Part shown: piece after piece, positions 1 to 7,994 of the stretch
Layout of the letters: the number at the start of each line of letters is the position of its first letter
Position numbering within the stretch: position 1 is the stretch's first letter
Assembly: GCA_003542615.1 (NCBI GenBank)
Contig: DPKG01000014.1
Coordinates: 8,826 to 72,825, forward strand
DNA length: 64,000 nucleotides
Origin: Candidatus Shapirobacteria bacterium
GTDB taxonomy: Bacteria > Patescibacteriota > Microgenomatia > UBA12405
Direction: 5' to 3'
Notes under the pieces: generated by a model
The model's input: the letters and a program-made list of their open reading frames with translations, nothing else
The model's database searches: none
What the model was told of the DNA's origin: nothing
Translations under genes and position numbers: made by a program

Positions 1-987
1 TCGGTAAGCCAGGCAAATCAAGCTGTTTATCAAGCATTACTATTAAATGGTGACAAAGTTTTAGCTATGAAATTTAGCGACGGAGGACACTTGACTCATG
101 GTCTAAAAATAAATTTTTCTGGAAGATTTTTTAATTTTAACTTTTACGGTACGGGAAAAGATGGAAGACTTGATTACAAAGCAATCGAAAAACAAGCAGT
201 TGAATTTAAACCAAAACTAATTGTATGTGGTGCTTCTTCGTACCCAAGAGAAATTGATTTTAAAAAACTAAAGAAAATTGCAGCAAAAGTAGGGGCTTAT
301 TTAATGGCGGATTTGTCACATCCTGCTGGATTAGTGGTTGCCAATAAGTTTCCCCAGCCTTTTCCCTCCTGTGACGTAGTAACTTTGACTTTAGATAAAA
401 CTATGTTGGGACCTCATGGTGGAATTATTTTGTGTAAAAAAGAACTTGAGCAAACAATAGATAAAGCTGTTCATCCAGGAACACAGTCAAGCGTACCTTT
501 GAGACGAATATTTGAAATGGCTCAATGCTTATTAGACACAGCTAAACCATGGTTTTTAAAATACATAGACCGACTTCTGATAAATATGAAAGTTTTTGAA
601 GAAGTATTTAACAAACTCCCCGGGTTAATGGTGACGGGAGGGAGTGACACTCATTTAATGGTCTTGAATACTTATAATGTTTTGGGACTAACAGGAAAAG
701 ATTCAGAGGAAATACTAGAGAAAATTGGTATATTAACTAATAGACAAGTAGTACCAGGCGACACATTGAAGCCATATGTTGCCAGTGGAATCAGATTGGG
801 AGCAACTTGGATTACAGCAAGAGGTTATCGGCCCGAAGAGGTAAATCTTATCGGTAAAATAATTCTAAAGAATTTAACAAACCCGAATGATAAAAAAATT
901 CAAAAAGAATCGAAAGCAAAATTGGAAAATCTATTATGGGTTAAAAGAAAAAATGATGTTTGGAAAGATGAAACCACCACGATATAG
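1..987 (+). CDS. glyA: Serine hydroxymethyltransferase-like PLP enzyme (5' end outside window)
   Basis: Reading frame 1 is open from the first base, so the gene enters from the left; the ATG at 67 is internal. The encoded start SVSQANQAVYQALL matches the family's SGSQAN region, followed by GGHLTHG. ADLSHPAGLV corresponds to the family's aspartate and histidine that hold the cofactor, and TLDKTMLGPHGG contains the PLP lysine. The family converts serine plus tetrahydrofolate to glycine plus methylene-tetrahydrofolate in the cytoplasm. The sequence is divergent in places, and its neighbours are a P-loop kinase and a broken phosphotransferase rather than folate genes. It may therefore be a paralogue acting on another amino acid. 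The 3' end overlaps the next gene by about 35 nt. Confidence 0.85.
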   Translation, partial: SVSQANQAVYQALLLNGDKVLAMKFSDGGHLTHGLKINFSGRFFNFNFYGTGKDGRLDYKAIEKQAVEFKPKLIVCGASSYPREIDFKKLKKIAAKVGAYLMADLSHPAGLVVANKFPQPFPSCDVVTLTLDKTMLGPHGGIILCKKELEQTIDKAVHPGTQSSVPLRRIFEMAQCLLDTAKPWFLKYIDRLLINMKVFEEVFNKLPGLMVTGGSDTHLMVLNTYNVLGLTGKDSEEILEKIGILTNRQVVPGDTLKPYVASGIRLGATWITARGYRPEEVNLIGKIILKNLTNPNDKKIQKESKAKLENLLWVKRKNDVWKDETTTI

Positions 988-1645
988 ATTTAAGTTCCCA
1001 AATACAGTTTTATTTATTAGCGGAATTCCACTTTCTGGGAAATCGACAGTAACTCCGTTAGTTGCAACAGACATTGAAGGTTGTGCTACTCAATCAATGG
1101 ATATTTTCAGACTACTCTCGCAGGAATTTGAAAACAGAAAAAAGTTGTCCGACCGGAACCCATTTGTTAAGTTTGGTTCGTGCGATAGCTATCAAAATAT
1201 TGGTAAAGGTGAATATACGCCAAAAAATCTAGTTATAGGATTCAACAAGTATGCCGAGGCAGTAAGTTCTTTATTACCTCTTGTATTACCAAAGTTAGAA
1301 GCGCAAGGAGTACGGGACATAATTTTTGAGGGAGTACAATTAACTCCATTGATCGTTGAACCATATCTAAGAAATAGAAACAAATTAATTATTTTAACTA
1401 CAAAAGAAGAAAGATTAAATCTTAACCGAACTAAGATATTCGGAAATGATAAACAATTGTTAGAAAGATATTCTACTGACAAACTGTTTATATTGCAAAA
1501 CGAGTTAATAAAACAGTCAAAACAGATTAATAATAGTTCTTTTACATTGGTTGAAAATATTGATGACTATCATATAACAGCAAATATAATTATTGATTTT
1601 TTGGAGAAGGCAGATGTTATAGAGACGTTGACAGACAATAAATGA
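953..1645 (+). CDS. P-loop kinase, 2-phosphoglycerate-kinase-like
   Basis: The protein has a clear Walker A (GIPLSGKST, about residues 25-33 from this start) just after a hydrophobic beta strand. A second strand ends in FEGVQLTP, which resembles the IEGVHLVP segment of 2-phosphoglycerate kinases. Those enzymes phosphorylate small metabolites, but the substrate here cannot be read from sequence. The frame is open from 887; ATGs at 953, 956 and 968 are all possible and the first was chosen because no Shine-Dalgarno decides. It overlaps the SHMT-like gene upstream, and its TGA at 1643-1645 overlaps the ATG of the next, broken gene. The three were probably one transcript. Confidence 0.6.
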   Translation: MMFGKMKPPRYRFKFPNTVLFISGIPLSGKSTVTPLVATDIEGCATQSMDIFRLLSQEFENRKKLSDRNPFVKFGSCDSYQNIGKGEYTPKNLVIGFNKYAEAVSSLLPLVLPKLEAQGVRDIIFEGVQLTPLIVEPYLRNRNKLIILTTKEERLNLNRTKIFGNDKQLLERYSTDKLFILQNELIKQSKQINNSSFTLVENIDDYHITANIIIDFLEKADVIETLTDNK

Positions 1646-2326
1646 TGGAAAAATTAATTAAACAAATTAATGGAGACAGGGCAGAAAAGAGATATTTTAA
1701 TGAGGTATTCTTTAACCAGCTATTTTCTGCAATTTCAGTTCCATTACTTGGAATTAACCCACAATTAAAGCAAATCACTTTATAAAATATACAAAGAATC
1801 TTTCAGTAACTCAGATTTGAAGATTATAGGAGGACATTTAGCATTAATACACAGGAAATGTCAGAAATATTCTAATGTTTGGCCACTAGGAATTTTAGAG
1901 AGATACAATATCATAGAAAAGTATTCAGAATTAATAACTAGTTCTAAAGAGAGAATCGCAAGTCCCAAGATTGGATTGACGCATGGTGATTACAGACTTA
2001 GAAATATATTGAAAGATGAAGAAAAGATTTATATTTCAGATTGGGAGTTTGGTGGACTCAATTTTATTTATTGATATTTGGCTATATTTTGGGCAGATTT
2101 TCTTCACAATCAATTCCGTAATAATTATGGCCGTCTATATTTAATAAATTTTATTGAAGGTTATATGGGTAAGAATTATTTATCTGACGATAAGCTAAAT
2201 TTTTCTCTTACATTGGGGGGAGTCGATGTAGTTTTTGATCATATTAGTCCAAGAGTTGGTGAAAAAAACCTGAGTCAAATATATTGTTTGAAAATATTAC
2301 AAAGAAAGAGATTGACTTCTTATTAG
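1642..2326 (+). pseudogene. Broken aminoglycoside/choline-phosphotransferase-like kinase
   Basis: A frame starting at ATG 1642 runs 47 codons to TAA at 1783. From 1769 onward frame 2 is open and continues the protein, so a frameshift lies between 1769 and 1783. Frame 2 carries THGDYRLRNIL (catalytic-loop HGD...N) and ISDWEFGG (the DFG-equivalent D of the APH family), about 20 residues apart as in APH enzymes. An in-frame TGA at 2072-2074 interrupts it, and the frame resumes as YLAIFWADF to 2326. The N-terminal ATP-binding lobe is largely missing. Two lesions plus the short N-lobe indicate decay. A sequencing or assembly error could explain one lesion but not the missing lobe. Confidence 0.65.
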
Positions 2327-2353
2327 ATATAAGCTCAACGAACTTGAAATGAT

Positions 2354-3355
2354 TTATAAATTACCAATGGCTATTGCCAATTGACGAACTTCTTCATTAT
2401 TTAATCGGCTAAACGGTTTACTCAAAATTTCCATTGGTAGACCGATTCTGGCAACTAAAGTACCAATTTCCCCAGTTAATTCGTTGTTCACACTTCTATG
2501 ACCTACTGGTAATTTATTTAAATCAATAGCCATTCTTTTTAACTCAACATTTATTTGTCTCCTTTCATATCGGTGCGACAAGTCTTTCCTTAATTGTTTT
2601 CCCATCTCCGAACCCGAAGAAAATCCATTTAACACTTTGGCTAGGGTTAGACTTTCTTTTTGGCTTAAAATTATTCTCTTTCTCAATTGAAATCCGTACA
2701 TTTTTCCATCTTCCGGATATTCTTTCGGTGACAATGAAATAACATCAGCGTCTGTTCTTGGTACCGGCCAAAAACTAGTTCGGGGAACATGAACAGTTCG
2801 ATTGACATCAAATATTCCACAGATAAATGACAATCTAGTATATCGATCATCGTTTGGATTTCTCATGGTCATAATCGACGCCATATTGTCACCTACTAAT
2901 AATGTTATTCTTTCAATCTTATCGGATACGACAGACAAGGTTGTTAATAATGGTTCAGATATATTAAAAGGGATGTTTCCTATCACCTGATGTCTTGCTT
3001 CTCTGTCAATATTTAACCATTTTTTAAAATCAAAATTAAGGGCGTTCTGATTAACAATCTTAACATTATCAATACCTTTTAATATTTTTTCTTGTGCTTC
3101 AGCAAAATCAGGAAATATTTCCAATCCTATAACACTGCTAGCTCTTTTGGCAATTCCTTTAGTTATATTTCCAGGACCACACCCAATTTCCACCACATCC
3201 GCACCCTCAATTGTTAAAGAGGCTACTGCTTTCACCATTGCCGGATCAACTAAAAAGTTTTGACCCAACTTTTCCACCGGTTCAAAATTCAACTCGTCTT
3301 TTAGTTGTTTTTCGCTTATAGGACTAAACGAATCTTCCTTTCTCATGACTCCCAT
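2354..3355 (-). CDS. rRNA adenine N6-methyltransferase-like (KsgA/Erm family)
   Basis: Motifs in order are LGQNFLVD, EIGCGPGNIT (AdoMet-binding motif I) and GNIPFNIS, the target-adenine N-[LI]-P-[YF] motif with F in the aromatic position. KsgA enzymes dimethylate two adenines near the 3' end of 16S rRNA; Erm enzymes methylate one in 23S rRNA. The fit to KsgA is good in the core, but the C-terminal 90 residues are divergent and basic. The frame is open to 3418, which would overlap the divergent bpsA start and the promoter. The ATG at 3353-3355 (or 3344-3346) is therefore preferred. It is transcribed divergently from the polyamine operon through about 60 nt of shared upstream DNA. Confidence 0.8.
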   Translation of the reverse strand: MGVMRKEDSFSPISEKQLKDELNFEPVEKLGQNFLVDPAMVKAVASLTIEGADVVEIGCGPGNITKGIAKRASSVIGLEIFPDFAEAQEKILKGIDNVKIVNQNALNFDFKKWLNIDREARHQVIGNIPFNISEPLLTTLSVVSDKIERITLLVGDNMASIMTMRNPNDDRYTRLSFICGIFDVNRTVHVPRTSFWPVPRTDADVISLSPKEYPEDGKMYGFQLRKRIILSQKESLTLAKVLNGFSSGSEMGKQLRKDLSHRYERRQINVELKRMAIDLNKLPVGHRSVNNELTGEIGTLVARIGLPMEILSKPFSRLNNEEVRQLAIAIGNL

Positions 3356-3405
3356 TGTATAATAATATAGGTCATTTGTAAATACACAATTATTGAAAAA
3401 TAGTT

Positions 3406-3411
3406 TATAAT
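3406..3411 (+). promoter_or_regulatory. -10 box of the polyamine operon, leaderless arrangement
   Basis: A perfect TATAAT ends 5 nt before the ATG of bpsA at 3417. Transcription would start at or next to the start codon, leaving no room for a ribosome-binding site. No good -35 box is visible. Confidence 0.55.
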
Positions 3412-3416
3412 AAGCC

Positions 3417-4367
3417 ATGATTCAAAGTGAATTGTCTTCAAAAGTTGAAAATATCGCCCAAAAATTAGAATTACGCCAATTAGTCGTTATTCAATTTTTA
3501 GTGTTGATTTCTTCGAAACTTAGATACACTAGCAGGGGCTTGACAAGAAAATTAGGACTACCACAGGTACATCTTTATAGACTAATTCATGAATTTTCGG
3601 ATATTTTAGAACCCAAAGATGTGAACATTGAAACCAAAAAAGATTTGACTGGAGAAATTGCTAATTATGCAAAAAAAATGTTATTAGGAATCAAAATTAA
3701 CCAAAATGCCATTAAAGAAATGATAAATAAATATCAAAAAAATAGACCAAAACCAGACCGCAATTTAGATCAATTCAACGCCACCATGGCAACAACGGTT
3801 AAAAGAGTTACTAAGTTAGCCAGTAACGGAGACTTAGTCGGCAAAGAAATTGCTTTTTTAGGAGACGATGATTTGGTTTCAATCGGGGTGGCCCTAACCC
3901 ATCAATGTAAAAAAATAACAGTTTTCGAAATTGACGACCGATTAAATAATCTTATAATACAAATATCTCAAGAAAATAACTTAAATATTGAAGTGGTTAA
4001 ACAGGATCTTCGTCAGCTTATAGATAAAAGTCACTTTGGTAAATACGATCTCGTTTTTACTGATCCTCCTTATACCAAAGGGGGAATTAATTTATTTTTA
4101 AATCAAGCGATAAAATTAATCAAGAAAAACTTTTTAGGTCGAATTTATCTTTGCTATGGAAATAGTGATCGAGCCAGAGAAAGAGAAGTAGAAATTCAAA
4201 AACTGATACTTGATCACAATTTAATTATTAAAACAAAACTTAATCAATTTAACAAATATTATGGGGCGGAAAGTATCGGGTCGCAAAGCTCGTTGTACAT
4301 TTTAGATTGGACACCGAGTACCAAAACTGTCGAATTAAATTTTAAAAAAGTTTATACAAATGACTAA
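3417..4367 (+). CDS. bpsA: Branched-chain polyamine synthase (N4-bis(aminopropyl)spermidine synthase)
   Basis: BpsA transfers aminopropyl groups from decarboxylated AdoMet onto the internal nitrogen of spermidine, making branched polyamines; it is known best from thermophilic archaea and bacteria. The 316-aa length and layout fit. An N-terminal winged-helix-like domain (residues about 20-65) is followed by a Rossmann methyltransferase-type domain with FLGDDD (149-152), an acidic EIDDR (171-175) and TDPPYT (215-220). The GDDD and DPPY motifs are the known hallmarks of the family. The stop overlaps the start of the AdoMet decarboxylase gene by 8 nt, which supplies the donor substrate, so the pair makes functional sense. 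No spermidine synthase is visible, so spermidine is presumably taken up or made elsewhere. Confidence 0.85.
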   Translation: MIQSELSSKVENIAQKLELRQLVVIQFLVLISSKLRYTSRGLTRKLGLPQVHLYRLIHEFSDILEPKDVNIETKKDLTGEIANYAKKMLLGIKINQNAIKEMINKYQKNRPKPDRNLDQFNATMATTVKRVTKLASNGDLVGKEIAFLGDDDLVSIGVALTHQCKKITVFEIDDRLNNLIIQISQENNLNIEVVKQDLRQLIDKSHFGKYDLVFTDPPYTKGGINLFLNQAIKLIKKNFLGRIYLCYGNSDRAREREVEIQKLILDHNLIIKTKLNQFNKYYGAESIGSQSSLYILDWTPSTKTVELNFKKVYTND

Positions 4368-4701
4368 TTTCCCTTTTTTTCAACACTATGTTGCCAAATT
4401 AATTTTCACCAAAGAGGTGGAAATTAATGAAAAATTAACTGATCAAATTGCTAATTCATTGATTAAAAACCTTAGATTAAATGTGGTTAAACAAGGAAAA
4501 CATCAGTTTACAAATAATGGTTTAACCAAATTTTGGATTTTATCCCAATCACATTTAGTTATCCACTCTTGGCCAGAAAATAACGCTCTTCACGTCGACT
4601 TAATGACCTGTAGTCCAATAGTCATTACTTCAAAAATTATTAAAGACTGTCTTTCTATATTTCCAATAAATGACATCTCTGTGACAAAGCTGAAATATTA
4701 A
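4360..4701 (+). CDS. speD: S-adenosylmethionine decarboxylase proenzyme, SpeD/SpeH type
   Basis: The 113-aa protein matches the small bacterial/archaeal class that cleaves itself to form a pyruvoyl group and decarboxylates AdoMet. SQSHLVIHSWPE (62-73) is the processing-site motif, with Ser64 as the pyruvoyl precursor. The residue before that serine is Gln where the family usually has Glu. LMTCSP holds the expected catalytic cysteine at 84. Overlap with bpsA suggests translational coupling. The product, decarboxylated AdoMet, is the aminopropyl donor used by BpsA. Confidence 0.88.
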   Translation: MTNFPFFQHYVAKLIFTKEVEINEKLTDQIANSLIKNLRLNVVKQGKHQFTNNGLTKFWILSQSHLVIHSWPENNALHVDLMTCSPIVITSKIIKDCLSIFPINDISVTKLKY

Positions 4702-4745
4702 TCTTTTTTTATACAGTCTCATCAAATCTCATCAACAAACGGTGT

Positions 4746-4783
4746 TATAAGGATAGAAAGGTTCCAGACCCTAATGCTCCGCC
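4746..4783 (+). repeat. 38-bp tRNA-like repeat, copy A
   Basis: It begins TATAAGGATAGAAA and ends GCTCCGCC, and is 30/38 and 31/38 identical, without gaps, to copies at 8751-8788 and 15828-15865. The second half looks like a worn tRNA 3' end: GTTCCAGACC resembles the T-loop consensus and CTCC-G-CC resembles an acceptor strand with the G discriminator of tRNA-Ser. It lies 44 nt after speD, and a truncated gene on the other strand stops at its edge. Confidence 0.6.
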
Positions 4784-4789
4784 AAAGGG

Positions 4790-5035
4790 TCAAAGTTCTA
4801 TGCGGCCCACTTGGTGGCCAAGCATTGTCCTAACCTGTTGGTGTTTATTCCCTAATTTCAACATTTTTCGATTTAACGGCCTGTGATAGGTGAATTTAGC
4901 AATTTTTTGGCAATAACTCATTACCCGTATTCCATGGTTTAATCGAAAGCCGTAGCCACCACCAAATTCCCAAACGTTTTGAAAAAGTTGTTTGTATTCT
5001 GCTTTTAATTTACTTAATAATTCGGTATTTTCCAT
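4790..5035 (-). pseudogene. Truncated HD-domain-like protein
   Basis: The 81-aa product contains FRLNHGIRVMSYCQKIA, which resembles the first helices of HD-domain phosphohydrolases (a conserved His followed by a helix). The metal-binding HD doublet expected about 40 residues later is absent. The frame ends within 10 nt of the 38-bp repeat at 4746-4783. This reads as an N-terminal remnant cut by whatever placed that repeat. It is divergent from the phosphatase gene at 5052. A short intact protein cannot be excluded. Confidence 0.4.
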
Positions 5036-5051
5036 ATGTTAAGATCATATC

Positions 5052-5666
5052 ATGAAAGTCTATTTTGTCCGCCATGGTTCCACCGATTCTTTGGAAAAGA
5101 AAATCAGTCAACCGAATGATGAGCCACTAAATCAAAAAGGTCTTAATCAAGCGAAAGGGCTGGCAGAAAGATTTGCAAAAACACAATTAGACTTGATTGT
5201 TTCGAGTTCTCATCTTCGGGCAGTTCAAACAGCCAAAGCCATAAATGAGGAAATCCAGATTAGTGAATTATTCGTCGAAGTACGAAAACCTAGTGAGGTA
5301 ATCGGTCGATCAAAAGAGGATGGAGAAATAAAAGTAATTCTTCAAAGGATAAGTGAAATGTACACCAAAAATCCTAATTGGCATTATTCGGATGAAGAGA
5401 ATTTTGAAGATTTGAAAAAGCGGGGAATGCAGGCTTTGGAGTTTTTGAAATCACAGAACAAAGAAAATATTTTAGTAGTTTCTCATGGTCACTTTGTGGC
5501 CTTATTATTAGGGCTGATGTTATTTGGGAAAGAATTTCCGGTTGAGGCAGCTTTACTATTCAGAAATTTTTTTAGATTTGGCAATACCGGAGTGTCTATT
5601 TGTAAATATGAGGATAATAAATGGAAACTGCAGTGTTGGAATGACACATCACACTTACTGGAGTAA
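5052..5666 (+). CDS. Histidine phosphatase (phosphoglycerate mutase-like) family protein
   Basis: The N-terminus reads VYFVRHGSTD, the RHG phosphohistidine motif. SSSHLRAVQTA follows as the second phosphate-pocket element, and VVSHGHF near the C-terminus carries the second catalytic histidine. The 204-aa length is normal for the single-domain cytosolic family, which removes phosphate from sugars, nucleotides or proteins. The substrate is not predictable. It converges with the small hydrolase gene at 5671 with only 4 nt between them. Confidence 0.85.
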   Translation: MKVYFVRHGSTDSLEKKISQPNDEPLNQKGLNQAKGLAERFAKTQLDLIVSSSHLRAVQTAKAINEEIQISELFVEVRKPSEVIGRSKEDGEIKVILQRISEMYTKNPNWHYSDEENFEDLKKRGMQALEFLKSQNKENILVVSHGHFVALLLGLMLFGKEFPVEAALLFRNFFRFGNTGVSICKYEDNKWKLQCWNDTSHLLE

Positions 5667-5670
5667 GGAT

Positions 5671-6192
5671 TCAAAAAAAATCTTTGGCATGTTTCGTTAA
5701 TTGTTCAAAGTCGTCATAGTCATGAGTATTATTACCGGTATTTTTTATCAGATGATAATCAGCTGGGTTATTTTCTTTAAGGACCTTTACGAGATCAGCA
5801 AAACTAAATAAAAAATCAAACTCATTTTGAATAAACATGGCGGGAATAGTCAATGACTTTAAATAATCATTGATGGGGAAGTTCATTTCTTTGGCTAAAT
5901 TATATGGATGGCCGCAAATTATTATCTTTTTGGGACTAATTATTTTTTCATAAATACTTTTTAGAGCCAGAACTGAACCGATGGACTTGGCAAAGACAAA
6001 ATAATCTCTTTTGTCTTTAAGCAACTCTGTTAATTTTTCCGATTCTTTTTGAAGATTTATCCATTTGTCTCCGGTTTGCCAGTGATCGTAATACAGAATT
6101 TGACCGTCTGAAAATTTATCAAATTCTGCTTTAACTTCTTCAATCCAGATTTTATTATTTAGGCTATTACCGGCGAGATAAATGATGTGCAT
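5671..6192 (-). CDS. Small alpha/beta hydrolase (RBBP9/YdeN-like)
   Basis: The 173-aa product starts with a beta strand and LAGNS loop. FAKSIGS is the nucleophile elbow, with Ala in the first position of GxSxG. The acid is likely in NEFDFLF and the base in NTHDYDDF near the C-terminus. This order and length match the compact serine-hydrolase family of unknown substrates. There is no signal peptide, so it should be cytoplasmic. Confidence 0.7.
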   Translation of the reverse strand: MHIIYLAGNSLNNKIWIEEVKAEFDKFSDGQILYYDHWQTGDKWINLQKESEKLTELLKDKRDYFVFAKSIGSVLALKSIYEKIISPKKIIICGHPYNLAKEMNFPINDYLKSLTIPAMFIQNEFDFLFSFADLVKVLKENNPADYHLIKNTGNNTHDYDDFEQLTKHAKDFF

Positions 6193-6281
6193 TTATAGGG
6201 TAATTATATACTAGATTCGGTAAAGTATAGTTTGAGTAACAAACTTGTTTAATTTAGATCATCGTTTTAATACACTCCTTT

Positions 6282-6295
6282 AAACGGTGTTATAA
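6282..6295 (+). repeat. 14-bp direct repeat of 4737-4750
   Basis: AAACGGTGTTATAA occurs here and at 4737-4750, where it runs into the 38-bp repeat. The two copies bracket the truncated HD gene, the phosphatase and the small hydrolase. Bases after it (CTTCCACCTAC) loosely resemble the 38-bp repeat, so this could be a worn fourth copy. Confidence 0.4.
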
Positions 6296-6328
6296 AACCA
6301 TCAAACTTCCACCTACAAGTTCAAGTTT

Positions 6329-6484
6329 TTAGTAGTCGGTACCGGTAAAAGGACATTCCCCATATTGATTGGATGGACCGGTAGAATTTTCACCCACTAA
6401 CTGATCCCCGCCTGCAAGTACGGACTGGGCAGAAAAAATAAAAACAACTGAAAATATGAACAAGGACAATATAATTTTTTTCAT
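6329..6484 (-). CDS. Small secreted peptide, 51 aa
   Basis: ATG at 6482-6484 opens a 51-codon frame. It encodes KK at positions 2-3, a hydrophobic stretch (about residues 4-20) and a SVLA-G cleavage-like site near residue 24. The remaining tail of about 27 residues is polar and contains a single Cys (GECPFTGTDY). This is a typical Sec signal peptide on a very short mature chain. It is alone in a 430-nt gap between larger genes. The family is not recognised; confidence comes only from the signal-peptide pattern and clean frame. Confidence 0.5.
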   Translation of the reverse strand: MKKIILSLFIFSVVFIFSAQSVLAGGDQLVGENSTGPSNQYGECPFTGTDY

Positions 6485-6622
6485 AAAATAAAAATTAATA
6501 AGCTACTATTAATACGAAAAGGTAAAGGTTTTATTACAAATAGAAAATTGACTGGAAAAATTGCTTTAGGAGAAAGTTGATTTATTCGTATGGTATTGTA
6601 ACAATAGTTTACAATACCTAAT

Positions 6623-7252
6623 ATGGCTATAAGAAAAAAACTAATCAAAAGACTTAAAAGAATACAGGAGGAATTGAATATTCCCCATATTCCAATTACG
6701 AGACTGGAAAATCTCAGTATTGAAACCAGAAAAGCCTTTGATGAATCAATCAAATACTTGATGGTTAAGCGCGGTTTGTTTAAAAAAGTTAAGGTAAGAC
6801 GGGATTATTTGAAACTATGGCGTCACAGAGAGAATCAGATAGTTTTGCCGATTAACTGGCGATATATTTTGAGCATACCCTTTATTTATGGGATGATTGT
6901 GCCGGCAATTGTGTGGAATTTAGGACTGGAAATTTATCATCAAATTTGTTTCCGGCTTTATGGAATTCCACTGGTTGATGCGGAAAAATACTTTATTTAT
7001 GACCGACAATTAATGTCATATTTAAACTGGTGGGAAAAAATAAATTGTTATTATTGTTCGTATGTAAACAACCTGATTAGTTACAGTTCTGAAATTGGCG
7101 GAAGAACCGAGCGTTATTGGTGTCCGATTAAATATTTCAGACGGGTAAATAATGCCCATTCTCAATATCCGAAATTTATTGACGGGAAAAACAAAGATGA
7201 GATTTATGAAAAGTGGGGTTTGCTTCGTAATTTTTCTGATATTGATAAATAG
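6623..7252 (+). CDS. Conserved membrane-associated protein with CxxC and WCP motifs
   Basis: A basic N-terminal 75 residues precede one or two hydrophobic segments (about 77-105). A conserved-looking C-terminal region follows, with INCYYCSYVNNLISY and RYWCPIKY. Three cysteines in such motifs suggest metal or redox binding near the membrane face, but that is inference. I recall similar uncharacterised proteins in other bacteria without an assigned role. The start ATG sits 7 nt after a TACAAT -10 box at 6610-6615. Confidence 0.65.
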   Translation: MAIRKKLIKRLKRIQEELNIPHIPITRLENLSIETRKAFDESIKYLMVKRGLFKKVKVRRDYLKLWRHRENQIVLPINWRYILSIPFIYGMIVPAIVWNLGLEIYHQICFRLYGIPLVDAEKYFIYDRQLMSYLNWWEKINCYYCSYVNNLISYSSEIGGRTERYWCPIKYFRRVNNAHSQYPKFIDGKNKDEIYEKWGLLRNFSDIDK

Positions 7253-7286
7253 AGAGACGGTGACAGTGGATTAAAATATTGATAAG

Positions 7287-7850
7287 ATGATAGTAATGAA
7301 TGATGAGGAGAAAAAAGTAAATCCAACAGAAGAAATAACCGATGACGGGATGGAGGAAAAAGTATTAATGGTTTGGGAAGCGGCTGAGAGAGCGTTTAAG
7401 AGAAGGGATAGGGATTTTTGGATAACGGCTATTGCGATATTGGTATTAGTGGGAGTGATATTTTTTATGATTGGAGAATTTTTTCTGGTGATTGCACTGG
7501 CATCGATTTTATTTTTGGCATATGTACTTTCGACGGTACCTCCGGAGAATGTGGTCTGTAAAATTACAAATAGGGGGATATATTTCGGAGATTCGCATTA
7601 TGGTTGGGACTTGTTGGAAAGGTTTTGGTTTAAAAAATCTTTGGATAGTGACGCGGTATTTTTTGAGACTAGGTTGAGATTTCCCAGACAGGTATCGATG
7701 ATAATCGATAAGTCAAGTGAAGAGAAAATTAAAGAAATTGTTATAAAGAGAATTCCGATGATGGAAAGTTCACCTTCAACAGTTGATAAGCTGACCAATT
7801 GGTTTGCCCAAAGATTGCCTTTGGAGGATAGAAAGGAAAAATCCGAATAA
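7287..7850 (+). CDS. Two-TM membrane protein, possible PH-like C-terminal domain
   Basis: An acidic N-terminus (about 40 residues) is followed by two adjacent transmembrane helices (about 45-83). A soluble beta-rich domain of about 100 residues comes next, with WDLLERFWFKK and RFPRQVSMIID. The layout, hydrophobic pair then strand-rich domain, resembles bacterial PH-domain membrane proteins, but no signature proves it. The start could be the ATG at 7296. It is followed by two tRNA genes. Confidence 0.6.
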   Translation: MIVMNDEEKKVNPTEEITDDGMEEKVLMVWEAAERAFKRRDRDFWITAIAILVLVGVIFFMIGEFFLVIALASILFLAYVLSTVPPENVVCKITNRGIYFGDSHYGWDLLERFWFKKSLDSDAVFFETRLRFPRQVSMIIDKSSEEKIKEIVIKRIPMMESSPSTVDKLTNWFAQRLPLEDRKEKSE

Positions 7851-7892
7851 AGAAGAAATTGAAGGATTTTTGAGGTATAATTCAACATTATT

Positions 7893-7964
7893 GCGCCCAT
7901 AGTTTAATGGATAGAATAGCGGTTTGCGGAACCGTTGATCCGGGTTCGATTCCTGGTGGGCGCA
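7893..7964 (+). tRNA. tRNA-Arg (anticodon GCG)
   Basis: The acceptor arms GCGCCCA (7893-7899) and TGGGCGC (7957-7963) pair fully, with discriminator A at 7964. The anticodon stem GCGGT/ACCGT encloses loop TTGCGGA, giving anticodon GCG. The T-loop GGTTCGATTCC is canonical. CCA is not encoded. A TATAAT box lies at 7876-7881, 11 nt upstream. Confidence 0.95.
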
Positions 7965-7994
7965 CATATTAAAGCCATTGTTTTGGTGAATTTT

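Noticed and set aside
2072..2074. In-frame TGA in the phosphotransferase-like gene as a sign of genetic code 25 (TGA = Gly)
   Set aside because: Many other genes here end in TGA and the next gene starts inside or right after it (for example 1643, 44402, 42654). The same gene also has an unrelated frameshift, so decay is simpler.
4717..4735. Two tandem copies of TCTCATCAA as a regulatory repeat
   Set aside because: Too short and isolated to support a function.
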